DNA of 64,000 nucleotides from Roseovarius aestuarii. Lineage in GTDB: Bacteria; Pseudomonadota; Alphaproteobacteria; Rhodobacterales; Rhodobacteraceae. The position numbers and the translations under genes were made by a program. Positions within the stretch are counted from its first letter, which is position 1; each line of letters opens with the position of its first letter. The stretch lies in NCBI GenBank assembly GCA_027214255.1, contig JAPWHL010000003.1, forward strand, positions 272,738 to 336,737. The letters run 5' to 3'. Under the pieces are notes generated by a model, which worked only from the letters and a program-made list of their open reading frames with translations, was not told the origin of the DNA and did no database searches. Of this stretch, positions 34,878 through 43,030 are shown in pieces.

Positions 34878-35300
34878 TTAGACCTGTGATAATCCGGCCA
34901 TATCGCAGATGATGCGCCATTCAACGTCGCTAACTGGCTGGACCGAAAGGCGGGGTTGACGCACCAGCGCCATGTCCGACAAGCGCGGATCGGCCTTGAT
35001 CGCATCCAGTGAAACGGGCGTGTTTACGGGTGCGATGGCGCGAATATCCACGCATTCCCAGCGGGGATCGTCGGTGGTCGTGTCGGGGTGGGCTTCGGCG
35101 CAGATTTCAACGACGCCGACAACGGCCTTTTCGCCTTGGCTGTGGTAGAAAAAGCCGCGATCCCCCAAGGTCATCTCGCGCATAAAGTTGCGGGCTTGAT
35201 AGTTGCGCACACCATCCCATTGTTCGCCCGCGTCGCCGCGTTTGACCTGATCATCCCATCCCCACGCGCTGGGTTCTGATTTGAACAGCCAATAACGCAT
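34878..35300 (-). CDS. EVE domain protein
   Basis: A 140-residue single EVE domain: RYWLFKSEPSAWGWDD at the start, WDGVRNYQARNFMREM in the middle and FFYHSQGEKAVVGVVEI. EVE domains have a PUA-like fold that binds modified bases in DNA or RNA. Small standalone EVE proteins are widespread in proteobacteria and their target is unproven. The start is ATG at 35300, behind AAGGTGA; an in-frame extension upstream overlaps the yciI-like gene and is not real. Its position, five bases after yciI-like and downstream of tsaD, suggests one transcript. Confidence 0.9.
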   Translation of the reverse strand: MRYWLFKSEPSAWGWDDQVKRGDAGEQWDGVRNYQARNFMREMTLGDRGFFYHSQGEKAVVGVVEICAEAHPDTTTDDPRWECVDIRAIAPVNTPVSLDAIKADPRLSDMALVRQPRLSVQPVSDVEWRIICDMAGLSQV

Positions 35301-35305
35301 CGGAT

Positions 35306-35575
35306 TTAAATCACCTTCTTCCATTCGATCAGTTCGAATGATGAAAACAGGCCAGCCTTGGAATAGGGATCGTTGGCGACCCACGCCTGTGCCTCGGCCA
35401 TGTCCGCCACATCCAGTATCACCAGCGAGCCGCACATTTGCGCCGCATCGTCCAACAGCGGTCCGGCCTGACTGACTTTGCCTGACTCCTTGAGATAGGC
35501 AAGATGTGCGTCGCGATTGTCCAGTCGGGTCTGCAATGCGCCGGGTTTGTCTCGGGCGATAAGGGCGATCAGCAT
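35306..35575 (-). CDS. YciI-like protein
   Basis: An 89-residue protein of the YciI/YCII family (ferredoxin-like dimeric alpha-beta barrel): MLIALIARDKPGALQTRLDN, HLAYLKESGKVSQAGPLLDD and QAWVANDPYSKAGLF. Conserved His and Asp residues could be catalytic, but the cellular role is unknown. The start is the ATG at 35575 with AGGAGCC upstream. It lies between tsaD and the EVE gene. Confidence 0.88.
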   Translation of the reverse strand: MLIALIARDKPGALQTRLDNRDAHLAYLKESGKVSQAGPLLDDAAQMCGSLVILDVADMAEAQAWVANDPYSKAGLFSSFELIEWKKVI

Positions 35576-35673
35576 GGTGGCTCCTGTCTGTTGTTGCGTC
35601 ACCATATCGGCGCGCAGGGCAGGGCGCAATCCGGTGATGCAAACCGTTAAAACTGCCCGCGTTGAAAAGGTCG

Positions 35674-36759
35674 CTACGCCTTGGCACCTTTGCGTCCAGA
35701 GCCCAGCATCGCGGGGCTGGTCGAATCCAGCGGCCAGCGGGGCCGGGCGGTCAGGGTCAGGTCGTCGCGTTGGCCCAATTGGAATAATTCGGCCCCCGCA
35801 TAGGCAATCATTGCCGCGTTGTCCGTGCATAGCGCCAATGGTGGTGCCAGAAACTGCGCGTCGGCGGCGGAGGCAACCTGCATCAAGGCATCCCGTATAG
35901 CGGTGTTTGCGGCAACGCCCCCGGCAACTGCAATCAGCTGCAGATCAGGATTGTCGGCCAAAGCGCGGCGTGTCTTTTCAGCCAAAACGTCGCGCACGGC
36001 GGCCTGAAATCCCGCGCATAGGTCGGCGCGGTCGGCGCGGGTCAATCCGCCCGCCTCGGCCATGACCGCGTCGCGGGTGCGCAAAAGGGCAGTTTTCAAA
36101 CCGGAAAACGACATGTCGCATCCGGGCCGGTCCAAAAGAGGGCGCGGAAAGGCAAAGCGCGTGGGATCGCCTGCGCGGGCCTCGACCTCGACGGCGGGGC
36201 CGCCGGGCTGGGGGAGGCCCAGAAGGCGTGCGGTTTTATCAAAGGCTTCGCCGGGGGCATCGTCAATCGTGCCGCCCAGCCGGGTAAAGGACTGAGCGCT
36301 GTCGACGCGTAAAAACTGGCAATGCCCTCCCGATACGAGCAGCATCAGATAGGGGTATGCCGCCTGATCGGTCAGGCGTGGGGTCAGCGCATGACCGGCC
36401 AGATGATTGACACCGATCAAGGGCAGGCCGGCACCCGCCGACAGTCCCTTGGCGCACATGACGCCGGATATCACGCCACCAATCAGCCCGGGCCCGGCTG
36501 TAACGGCCACGGCATCCATATCCCCCAGGTTCAAGCCCGAACTGCGCAACACATCCGCCACGCAAATATCCAGCTTTTCAGCATGCGCACGGGCAGCAAT
36601 CTCGGGGACGACCCCGCCAAAATCGGCATGCAGCTGCGTTTGGCCCCGCACCACCTGAGCCAGAATCTGCGGGGATTGATCCGGGGCCAGCCGCACGATG
36701 GCGGCCGCGGTATCGTCACAGCTGCTTTCCAATCCCAGAACTGTCAGCGTCTTGGCCAT
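35674..36759 (-). CDS. tsaD: tRNA N6-threonylcarbamoyladenosine synthase TsaD
   Basis: A 361-residue ASKHA-fold enzyme that transfers threonylcarbamoyl to A37 of ANN-decoding tRNAs with TsaB and TsaE. Seen motifs: [30 protein letters not shown], the metal-binding [10 protein letters not shown] and [10 protein letters not shown]. Length matches the family. It is divergent from hemD with 87 bases between starts. The yciI-like and EVE genes follow on the same strand. No tsaB or tsaE is in the window. Confidence 0.95.
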   Translation of the reverse strand: MAKTLTVLGLESSCDDTAAAIVRLAPDQSPQILAQVVRGQTQLHADFGGVVPEIAARAHAEKLDICVADVLRSSGLNLGDMDAVAVTAGPGLIGGVISGVMCAKGLSAGAGLPLIGVNHLAGHALTPRLTDQAAYPYLMLLVSGGHCQFLRVDSAQSFTRLGGTIDDAPGEAFDKTARLLGLPQPGGPAVEVEARAGDPTRFAFPRPLLDRPGCDMSFSGLKTALLRTRDAVMAEAGGLTRADRADLCAGFQAAVRDVLAEKTRRALADNPDLQLIAVAGGVAANTAIRDALMQVASAADAQFLAPPLALCTDNAAMIAYAGAELFQLGQRDDLTLTARPRWPLDSTSPAMLGSGRKGAKA

Positions 36760-36846
36760 ATTCCCGTCCGCGTATCCATTGCCGTTGCACGATGTTATCA
36801 CGGCAGGTAACACCGGACGGACCACCTCACAACAGCGGAGCGTGCC

Positions 36847-37578
36847 ATGGCCCCCACCCTTTTGATCACGCGCCCCCAACCTGGTAGTGCGGAATTCGCC
36901 AACGCTGCGCGTGCTGTATTGGGTAAGGGTGCCGTTATCGAACAATCTTCGGTGATGAAAATCGTGGCGCAGGGCGACATGCCGGACCTGCGGGATATAC
37001 GCGCGTTGATCCTGACCTCGCGGCAAGGTGTCGCGCAATTCATCGCCCGCAGTAACCGGCGCGACCTTCCGGTTTATGCAGTGGGCGACGGGACGGCGCA
37101 GGCCGCGCGGGCGGCGGGGCTGAAGGCTGTATCGGCGCAGGGCGACGCGGCCGATCTGGTGGCCCGTGTGTTGGAGGACGGCACCTGGGGGCCAATGATA
37201 CATCTGCGCGGGGCATATGCGGCAGGCGATGTGGCGGGCGCATTGCAAACGGCGGGAGTCGATGCGCGTGAGGCGGTAATATACGCGCAACAGTCCGTGC
37301 CACTAAGCAAAATGGCGATCAATCTGTTGAACGGGGAAAAACCTGTGGTGTTGCCCCTGTTTTCCCCGCGCAGTTCCAAGCTATTGTTTGAACAGGTTAT
37401 GCCGCGCGCGCCGCTGGTGGTTTTGGCAATCAGCAAGGCGGTGGCGCAAACGGTGCCAACTGGGCTGTCAGCGCAGGTGAGGGTTGTGACGCGCCCCGAT
37501 GCGGATGCGATGCTGGATGCGCTGCCAGACGTATGGGAGCAGGCCAATCGCCTTGAGGGTGATCGGGCGGCACAGTAA
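36847..37578 (+). CDS. hemD: uroporphyrinogen-III synthase HemD
   Basis: A 243-residue HemD-type protein that cyclises hydroxymethylbilane with D-ring inversion. Similarity is diffuse as usual for this family: [14 protein letters not shown] at the start, [29 protein letters not shown] in the middle and [12 protein letters not shown]. The assignment is strengthened by the adjacent mic60 and hemY genes, a conserved alphaproteobacterial neighbourhood. hemC, which often begins this operon, is not present. Confidence 0.88.
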   Translation: MAPTLLITRPQPGSAEFANAARAVLGKGAVIEQSSVMKIVAQGDMPDLRDIRALILTSRQGVAQFIARSNRRDLPVYAVGDGTAQAARAAGLKAVSAQGDAADLVARVLEDGTWGPMIHLRGAYAAGDVAGALQTAGVDAREAVIYAQQSVPLSKMAINLLNGEKPVVLPLFSPRSSKLLFEQVMPRAPLVVLAISKAVAQTVPTGLSAQVRVVTRPDADAMLDALPDVWEQANRLEGDRAAQ

Positions 37579-37627
37579 GGTTGCAAAGCTGGCGGTCTGC
37601 GTCAGATTCGTATGAGAGGTGAGGGAA

Positions 37628-38875
37628 ATGGCGGGCACAAAGACATCTGCGGGCCGCCACGGTTTGGCGACCAAAGGCAGTGATGGCGCAAAGACGCAGT
37701 CCGAGGCCAAGGCAAAGGCCGTAAAAGACACCCCCCCCCCACCTATGATGGCCAAGAATGCTGATCGCCCCGTTCATGATGCGACTGCTGAGGCAACCCA
37801 ACAAAAATCCGCGCCCCAGCCCAAGGAAGAGCCCAAGGACGTAGAGCAAGCGTCCAATACATCGACGAGTGAACCAACGCCGGCACCAAATTCATCACAG
37901 CCCGCGCCTAGTGAGGCTGAACCACAAGGTGGCGGAACGTTCCCCTTGGTGATTGGGGGCGTGGTTGCGGCGGCCATTGGCTTTGGTGCGGCCTATTGGA
38001 TTTTACCGCAACTGGGGATCTTGATGCATCCACAGAATGTATCTGCGCTTGAGGCGCGGGTTACTGCGGGCGAAACCGATGTTAAGGCGCTGAGCGAACG
38101 TTTGGATGCCCTGCCCGTGACAGATACTGCCATGCTAGAGACCCGCATTGAGCAATTGGAATCCGATCTGGCAGGGCAGGCTTTGATATCTGAACAGATG
38201 TCTGCCGTTCTGGCCCGTTTGGACGAGGTGGAATCGCGCCCTGCAGGAAGCGGGGAATCCGTATCAGGCGGCGAAATTGCAGCCTTGCAAGATGCGCTAG
38301 CCACGCAGGCCGACCAGATCAAAGTGCTAAACTCCAAGTTGAATGCCGATGAAACGGCCCGTGCAGAAGCAGCGCAAGCCGCCGCGATGGCCACTTTGCG
38401 CCGCGCGGCTGTGACACGTATCCGCACTGCGCTGGATACGGGCGCGCCGTTTGGCCCCGCGTTGGTCGACCTTGAAAAAACCGGCCTTGTCGCCCCCGAC
38501 GCGCTGATTGGTGCCACAGAAGGTGTGCCGACGCTGGCCGCATTGCAGGACACATTCGCACCTGCGGCGCGCGCCGCACTGGCCGCCGCCCGCGCCAGCG
38601 GCGAAAAAGACGACGAAGCTGGCAGCTCATTTTGGTCTTTTGTCGGCGATCAACTGGGCGCGCGATCGCTGGAACCGCGCGAAGGGCCGGGGACGGATGC
38701 CACGTTATCGCGGGCCGAAGCTGCCCTGCGCGATGCCCGTTTGGTTGATGCACTGACTGAGCTCGAAACACTGTCCGATCCTGCGCGCGCGCAGATGACT
38801 GACTGGGCCGATACCGCGCGCAGCCGTTTGGAGGCCACACAGGCTCTGGACGCGCTGAGTGCCGAACTGAATTGA
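37628..38875 (+). CDS. alphaproteobacterial Mic60/mitofilin-like protein
   Basis: A 415-residue inner-membrane protein with a disordered Lys/Pro/Glu-rich N-terminus, one transmembrane segment near residues 105-125 (FPLVIGGVVAAAIGFGAAYW), a coiled-coil region to about 260 and a C-terminal mitofilin-like domain (TLRRAAVTRIRTALDTGAPF). This is the protein called COG4223, homologous to mitochondrial Mic60, which shapes intracytoplasmic membranes and contacts the outer membrane. The ATG at 37628 follows GAGGTGAGGGA. A run of ten C at 37731-37740 encodes part of PPPP in the disordered tail and may be prone to slippage. Located between hemD and hemY, as in relatives. Confidence 0.85.
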   Translation: MAGTKTSAGRHGLATKGSDGAKTQSEAKAKAVKDTPPPPMMAKNADRPVHDATAEATQQKSAPQPKEEPKDVEQASNTSTSEPTPAPNSSQPAPSEAEPQGGGTFPLVIGGVVAAAIGFGAAYWILPQLGILMHPQNVSALEARVTAGETDVKALSERLDALPVTDTAMLETRIEQLESDLAGQALISEQMSAVLARLDEVESRPAGSGESVSGGEIAALQDALATQADQIKVLNSKLNADETARAEAAQAAAMATLRRAAVTRIRTALDTGAPFGPALVDLEKTGLVAPDALIGATEGVPTLAALQDTFAPAARAALAAARASGEKDDEAGSSFWSFVGDQLGARSLEPREGPGTDATLSRAEAALRDARLVDALTELETLSDPARAQMTDWADTARSRLEATQALDALSAELN

Positions 38876-38894
38876 AACCGAAAGGGCACGCGCA

Positions 38895-40433
38895 ATGCTG
38901 TGGTCAATTGTAAAGATCGTCGTTTTTCTGGCCCTTGTGGTGGCAGTGACCTTCGCCGCGTCCTATCTGCTTGAACTGGAGGGTGGCGTCCGCATCGCGA
39001 TGGCGGGTGTTGAACTGAACCTGACGCCGCTGAAGGCGGTGATATTGCTGGCGCTGCTGGTGCTGGGCATCTGGGTTCTGCTGAAACTGGCCTCGCTGTT
39101 GATTGCGGTTTTGAAGTTCATCAATGGCGATGAAACCGCTATTTCCCGCTATTTTGACCGCAATCGTCAGGAAAAAGGCTATCGCGCGTTGACCGAGGGG
39201 ATGATGGCCCTGGCTTCAGGCGAAGGGAATGTGGCCATGGCCCGCGCTGCCCGCGCCGAGCGTTACTTGAAAAAGCCAGAGCTGACCAATCTGATCACCG
39301 CGCAGGCCGCAGAAATGTCGGGCAACCGCGTTAAGGCGGAAGAAGTTTATAAACGCCTGTTACAGGATGATCGAACGCGGTTTGTCGGGGTGCGCGGCAT
39401 TCTGCGCCAGAAACTGGCGGACGGTGATACGGATACAGCCCTGAAACTGGCGGAAACTGCGTTCGGCTTGAAACCGGCTCATGCCGAAGTTCAGGATACC
39501 TTGCTGAAACTGCAAACCTCGAAAGAGGACTGGGCGGGTGCACGCGCCACGTTGAACGCCAAGCTAAAACATGGCACGGTCCCACGTGACCTTCATAAGC
39601 GCCGCGAGGCCGTTCTGGCCCTGTCCGAAGCGCGCGATATTGCCTCTGAAGGTCTGGACATCAAGGCGCGCGAAGCCGCGATTGAGGCCAACCGCCTGTC
39701 GCCCCATCTGATTCCTGCTGCCGTTATGGCCGCACGCAGCTACATAGAGCAAGACAAGCCGCGCTATGCGTCGCGCGTAATCCTCAAGGCTTGGGGTGCG
39801 CAACCTCACCCCGATCTGGCGGCGGCCTTTGCGGCTATTGCCCCGGATGAAACCCCCAAGGCCCGTCTGGCCCGCTTTGCCAAGCTTTTCAAAGCTCAAC
39901 CAGATCACCGGGAATCCAAGCTGGTCGAGGCCGAATTGCACATCGCCGCCGAAGATTTTCCGGCCGCGCGCCGTGCAGTCGGTGAATTGGCGCAGAACGA
40001 TCCGGATGCGCGCATCCTGACGATAATGGCTGCCGTCGAACGTGGCGAGGGGGCATCTGATGCCGTGGTGCGCGGTTGGTTGGCCCGTGCTCTGACATCA
40101 CCGCGTGGTCCGCAGTGGATTTGCGAGAATTGTCAGCATATTCACGTTGATTGGGCACCTGCCTGCGAGAATTGTCAGGCCTTTGATACGCTTGAGTGGA
40201 AATCCCCGCCGATCAGCGAGATGGTTTCGCCCACTGGTGTGGAAATGTTGCCGCTGATTGTTGGTGCGCTGGAGGACCAAACCGCGCAACCGGTTGATAG
40301 CGATGATGCGGCTAAACAGGCCAGCGCGAAAGACGCCGATACCGTGGTTGACGCCGAAGTGATTGAAGATGCCTCCGCTTCGGATGAGGTTATAAACCCG
40401 GATGAAAAGGCCGCGCTCAAAACCGACAAGTAA
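38895..40433 (+). CDS. hemY: HemY-type TPR membrane protein with C-terminal CxxC pair
   Basis: A 512-residue protein with two N-terminal transmembrane segments (about residues 5-25 and 45-68), a HemY_N domain, and a tetratricopeptide-like region to about 400. It is the alphaproteobacterial HemY of the hemD-hemY locus, not protoporphyrinogen oxidase; its biochemical role is unsettled. The C-terminus adds a CENC-x10-CENC element (Cys410, 413, 424, 427) reminiscent of the rubredoxin-like knuckles of LapB, and then an acidic tail. The two CENCQ coding segments are an identical 15-base repeat (40122-40136 and 40164-40178). Confidence 0.86.
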   Translation: MLWSIVKIVVFLALVVAVTFAASYLLELEGGVRIAMAGVELNLTPLKAVILLALLVLGIWVLLKLASLLIAVLKFINGDETAISRYFDRNRQEKGYRALTEGMMALASGEGNVAMARAARAERYLKKPELTNLITAQAAEMSGNRVKAEEVYKRLLQDDRTRFVGVRGILRQKLADGDTDTALKLAETAFGLKPAHAEVQDTLLKLQTSKEDWAGARATLNAKLKHGTVPRDLHKRREAVLALSEARDIASEGLDIKAREAAIEANRLSPHLIPAAVMAARSYIEQDKPRYASRVILKAWGAQPHPDLAAAFAAIAPDETPKARLARFAKLFKAQPDHRESKLVEAELHIAAEDFPAARRAVGELAQNDPDARILTIMAAVERGEGASDAVVRGWLARALTSPRGPQWICENCQHIHVDWAPACENCQAFDTLEWKSPPISEMVSPTGVEMLPLIVGALEDQTAQPVDSDDAAKQASAKDADTVVDAEVIEDASASDEVINPDEKAALKTDK

Positions 40434-40504
40434 CGTCTGTCCGCCTGAAAACATGCGGCTTTAATGGCGCCCGTCAGCACCCGCTTTGTAGGGCCTGCCG
40501 GTGT

Positions 40505-42034
40505 TCAATCGACACTGCGTTTTTCGGTCACGGGCCCATCCGAGGTAATGGTCGTAAGGGACAGGTTTTGACCTGCTGCGCGCATCCGGTGGCGCAGCAT
40601 GCGTCGGGTCATGTCGTATAGTGCTGACTGGTGATCGGGGTGGGAGGCGACATCCTGCGCCTCGCCCTTGCCGTGAAAGTCGAATAGCATTGGCGGCAGG
40701 TCGCAGGCAAACTCGACCAATGTGTAACGCGGGCCGCGCAAGATGCAGAGATTAGACTCAGATGCCGTGATGCCCAACGTTTTTTGATAGATCGTCTGAC
40801 TGCCGGGCTGACCAAAGTCCAACTCGGAATAGGAATAATCGCGCCAATCCTTGGGCGGTGCGCCCTTAAGAAACCCCAACAGCGAACGGCCATCAACGGC
40901 GTTTGGCACGTCCCGCCCCAACCAGTTTAGTATCGTCGGGGTGATGTCTGTGGATTGTGTGGGGGCGTGGATCACTGCCGGCGCGCTGCCGGGTATGCGG
41001 ATCATCAGTGGGATGTGATAGGCCGCATCAAAGACGCTGTGTTTACCCCATGCATGCCGGTCTCCTAACATCTCGCCGTGATCTGCCGTGATGATGATCA
41101 TCGTGTCGTCATACTGGCCGCTGTCCTTAAGGTAATTTAGAATCCGGCCAACGTGTTTATCTAACTCGGCCGCAAGACCGAGATAGATCGCGCGCAATGT
41201 GCGATGCGTGTCGTCCGAACGCGGGACATTTTCGAATCCGTTGACCATTTTCTGCGGCGGCAGATGATCCTGCATCGGCGCAAAAAACGGATGCAGGGCG
41301 CGTTCTTGCTCCATCGTGCCTTGGGTAACAGGCAGGGGCATGTCCGCGGGGGTATACAGTGTGTTGTAAGGCGCAGGTGCGACCAGAGGCGGGTGGGGGC
41401 GGATATAGGTCAGATGCGCGAACCACGGCCCGCTTTCTTCGGATGTCATGTGCTTTAGAAAACGGTTCGTCAGATATGCAGTGTCGCTGTGTTTTGCGGC
41501 ATAAAGTGCAGGGTCGTTCAGGCGGGGAACGTTCCCACCTTGGGCAACCGGAGTGTATAATTCGGTTGGTCCGTCAAAGCTATAGCCCTGTTTGTGCAAA
41601 TGGGCGGTCCATGGCTTGGACTGGCCATACCGCATTTCAACGATCTCCTGAAACCCCAGCATATGGGTGTGATAGCTGGTCAGAGCCGGATCACCTTTGG
41701 GATAGATGCGCGGGTCTTGCGCCGTATCGGTATAACCAAACAACAAAGGCAGATACCCCGCTTTGCGCATTTCCATGGGCAGGCTGGGCGTGTCGTGGGC
41801 CAGGGGGGCGGTGTTGCGTACCGCGCGATGGTTCATGGCGAATTGCCCGGTCAACAGCGACGCGCGCGATGGCCCACAAGGGTTCGCCGCCGAATAGTGT
41901 TTTCGGAAATCAACGCTGTCTTTGGCAAAGCCGCGCAGATTAGGCAGATCAACATGTGCCGCCAGTGCGCCATGCAGGCAATCCGCCCGCATCTGATCAA
42001 CGACCAGCAGCAGAACGTTTTGCGGATGGGTCAT
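40505..42034 (-). CDS. sulfatase / phosphonate monoester hydrolase-like enzyme
   Basis: A 509-residue alkaline-phosphatase-superfamily enzyme. Cys53 in NPCGPSRASLLTG is the residue matured to formylglycine. The metal-binding residues are present in VLLLVVDQMRAD (first Asp) and TADHGEMLGD. The NPCGPxRASLLTG context and overall length resemble phosphonate monoester hydrolases and related arylsulfatases. It is divergent from a DeoR regulator that begins a phosphonate gene run, so phosphonate-ester or phosphodiester hydrolysis is the favoured role. The ATG at 42034 follows AAGGA. No signal peptide, so probably cytoplasmic. Confidence 0.82.
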   Translation of the reverse strand: MTHPQNVLLLVVDQMRADCLHGALAAHVDLPNLRGFAKDSVDFRKHYSAANPCGPSRASLLTGQFAMNHRAVRNTAPLAHDTPSLPMEMRKAGYLPLLFGYTDTAQDPRIYPKGDPALTSYHTHMLGFQEIVEMRYGQSKPWTAHLHKQGYSFDGPTELYTPVAQGGNVPRLNDPALYAAKHSDTAYLTNRFLKHMTSEESGPWFAHLTYIRPHPPLVAPAPYNTLYTPADMPLPVTQGTMEQERALHPFFAPMQDHLPPQKMVNGFENVPRSDDTHRTLRAIYLGLAAELDKHVGRILNYLKDSGQYDDTMIIITADHGEMLGDRHAWGKHSVFDAAYHIPLMIRIPGSAPAVIHAPTQSTDITPTILNWLGRDVPNAVDGRSLLGFLKGAPPKDWRDYSYSELDFGQPGSQTIYQKTLGITASESNLCILRGPRYTLVEFACDLPPMLFDFHGKGEAQDVASHPDHQSALYDMTRRMLRHRMRAAGQNLSLTTITSDGPVTEKRSVD

Positions 42035-42112
42035 GGCAAATCCTTTTAAGTAGGTATTCAGAGGGAAATCGTATCGGGCGCCGGTGCCCAAGTCCACATG
42101 GCGTACCTGTCA

Positions 42113-42162
42113 GGAATGTGTGGAATCACTGCCCGGGTTGTGAATAATTCGCTGGAATGTGT
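42113..42162. promoter_or_regulatory. direct-repeat operator candidate upstream of deoR-type gene
   Basis: The nine bases GGAATGTGT occur at 42113-42121 and again at 42154-42162, 41 bases apart, in the region between the divergent sulfatase and DeoR-type genes. DeoR regulators often bind repeats near their own promoters. This is a pattern observation only. Confidence 0.4.
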
Positions 42163-42199
42163 TACAGTTTTGTGATCTTTTGTGGGTATTGAGGGAATA

Positions 42200-43027
42200 A
42201 TGGCAAAAAATTCATCACATTCACGTCGGGAACTGCAATTGTTGGACGCGCTTCGGCGTGTTGGCGGCTCTGCGCGTAATGCAGAGTTGGCAGCGATGCT
42301 GGATGTCTCGGAAGAGACTGTGCGCCGCACGATAAAATCACTATCTAAACGTGGGGCGGTTGCGCGGGTCCATGGCGGTGCGCATTTGATCGGCACGCAA
42401 AACGATCTCAGCTTTCATCGGCGGATTGCACGTCATTCCAGTGAAAAACAGCTCATTGCCCTTACTGTTCTGGATCGTGTTGCTGACGGGATGTCCCTGT
42501 TTCTGGATGTTGGCAGCACCACGTCCTTTATCGCAGAAGAGTTGCGCGCGCGTCAGAATCTGATGGTGGCGACCAATTCGATTGGAGTCGCGCAAACATT
42601 GGTCGGGCACAATGGCAATCGCGTCTATCTTTTGGGCGGTGAGATGCATCGCGCCGAATTGGGCGCGTTTGGTCATGTGACGGAACGGCAGGCGCGGCGC
42701 TACGCTTATGATATGGCCATTCTCAGCGCGGATGCCCTGCATGCAAAGCGGGGGTTCTTGTACCTGTCCGAGGCCGAAGCGGCCCTCGCGTCAGTTGTCA
42801 TAGATACGGCCGAGCAAACCCTGTTGGCCATGACGCATCACAAATGCACCGCGACGGCCCCGCATCGTGGCTTTGACGCTGATGACGTGACGCATTTGGT
42901 CACGGATCGCATGCCAGAGACCGAAATGGCCCGCGCGTTGTTCGGCTGGGGCATAGATATACATCTGGCAGCGCGTGTTGAGCCGTCGGGCGAACGCGCG
43001 GCCAATCACCCCGGAGGTCGGGCCTAG
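42200..43027 (+). CDS. DeoR/GlpR-family transcriptional regulator
   Basis: A 275-residue regulator. An N-terminal winged HTH (about residues 8-60, RNAELAAMLDVSEETVRRTI) is followed by the DeoR sensor domain with LFLDVGSTTSFIAEEL and NSIGVAQTLVGHNGNRVYLLGGE, the sugar-phosphate binding pattern. Effectors of this family are usually phosphorylated metabolites. The ATG at 42200 follows GAGGGA. It lies between a divergent sulfatase and the Na/Pi transporter, which starts three bases after its stop. Confidence 0.9.
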   Translation: MAKNSSHSRRELQLLDALRRVGGSARNAELAAMLDVSEETVRRTIKSLSKRGAVARVHGGAHLIGTQNDLSFHRRIARHSSEKQLIALTVLDRVADGMSLFLDVGSTTSFIAEELRARQNLMVATNSIGVAQTLVGHNGNRVYLLGGEMHRAELGAFGHVTERQARRYAYDMAILSADALHAKRGFLYLSEAEAALASVVIDTAEQTLLAMTHHKCTATAPHRGFDADDVTHLVTDRMPETEMARALFGWGIDIHLAARVEPSGERAANHPGGRA

Positions 43028-43030
43028 GCT

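Noticed and set aside
34600..34881. 93-codon frame in the noncoding stretch after the transglycosylase
   Set aside because: No ribosome site, no recognisable sequence, and it runs into the convergent EVE gene.
38895..40433. Protoporphyrinogen oxidase (HemG/HemY of Bacillus)
   Set aside because: The protein has TPRs and two membrane segments and no FAD motif; it is the unrelated HemY of the hemD locus.
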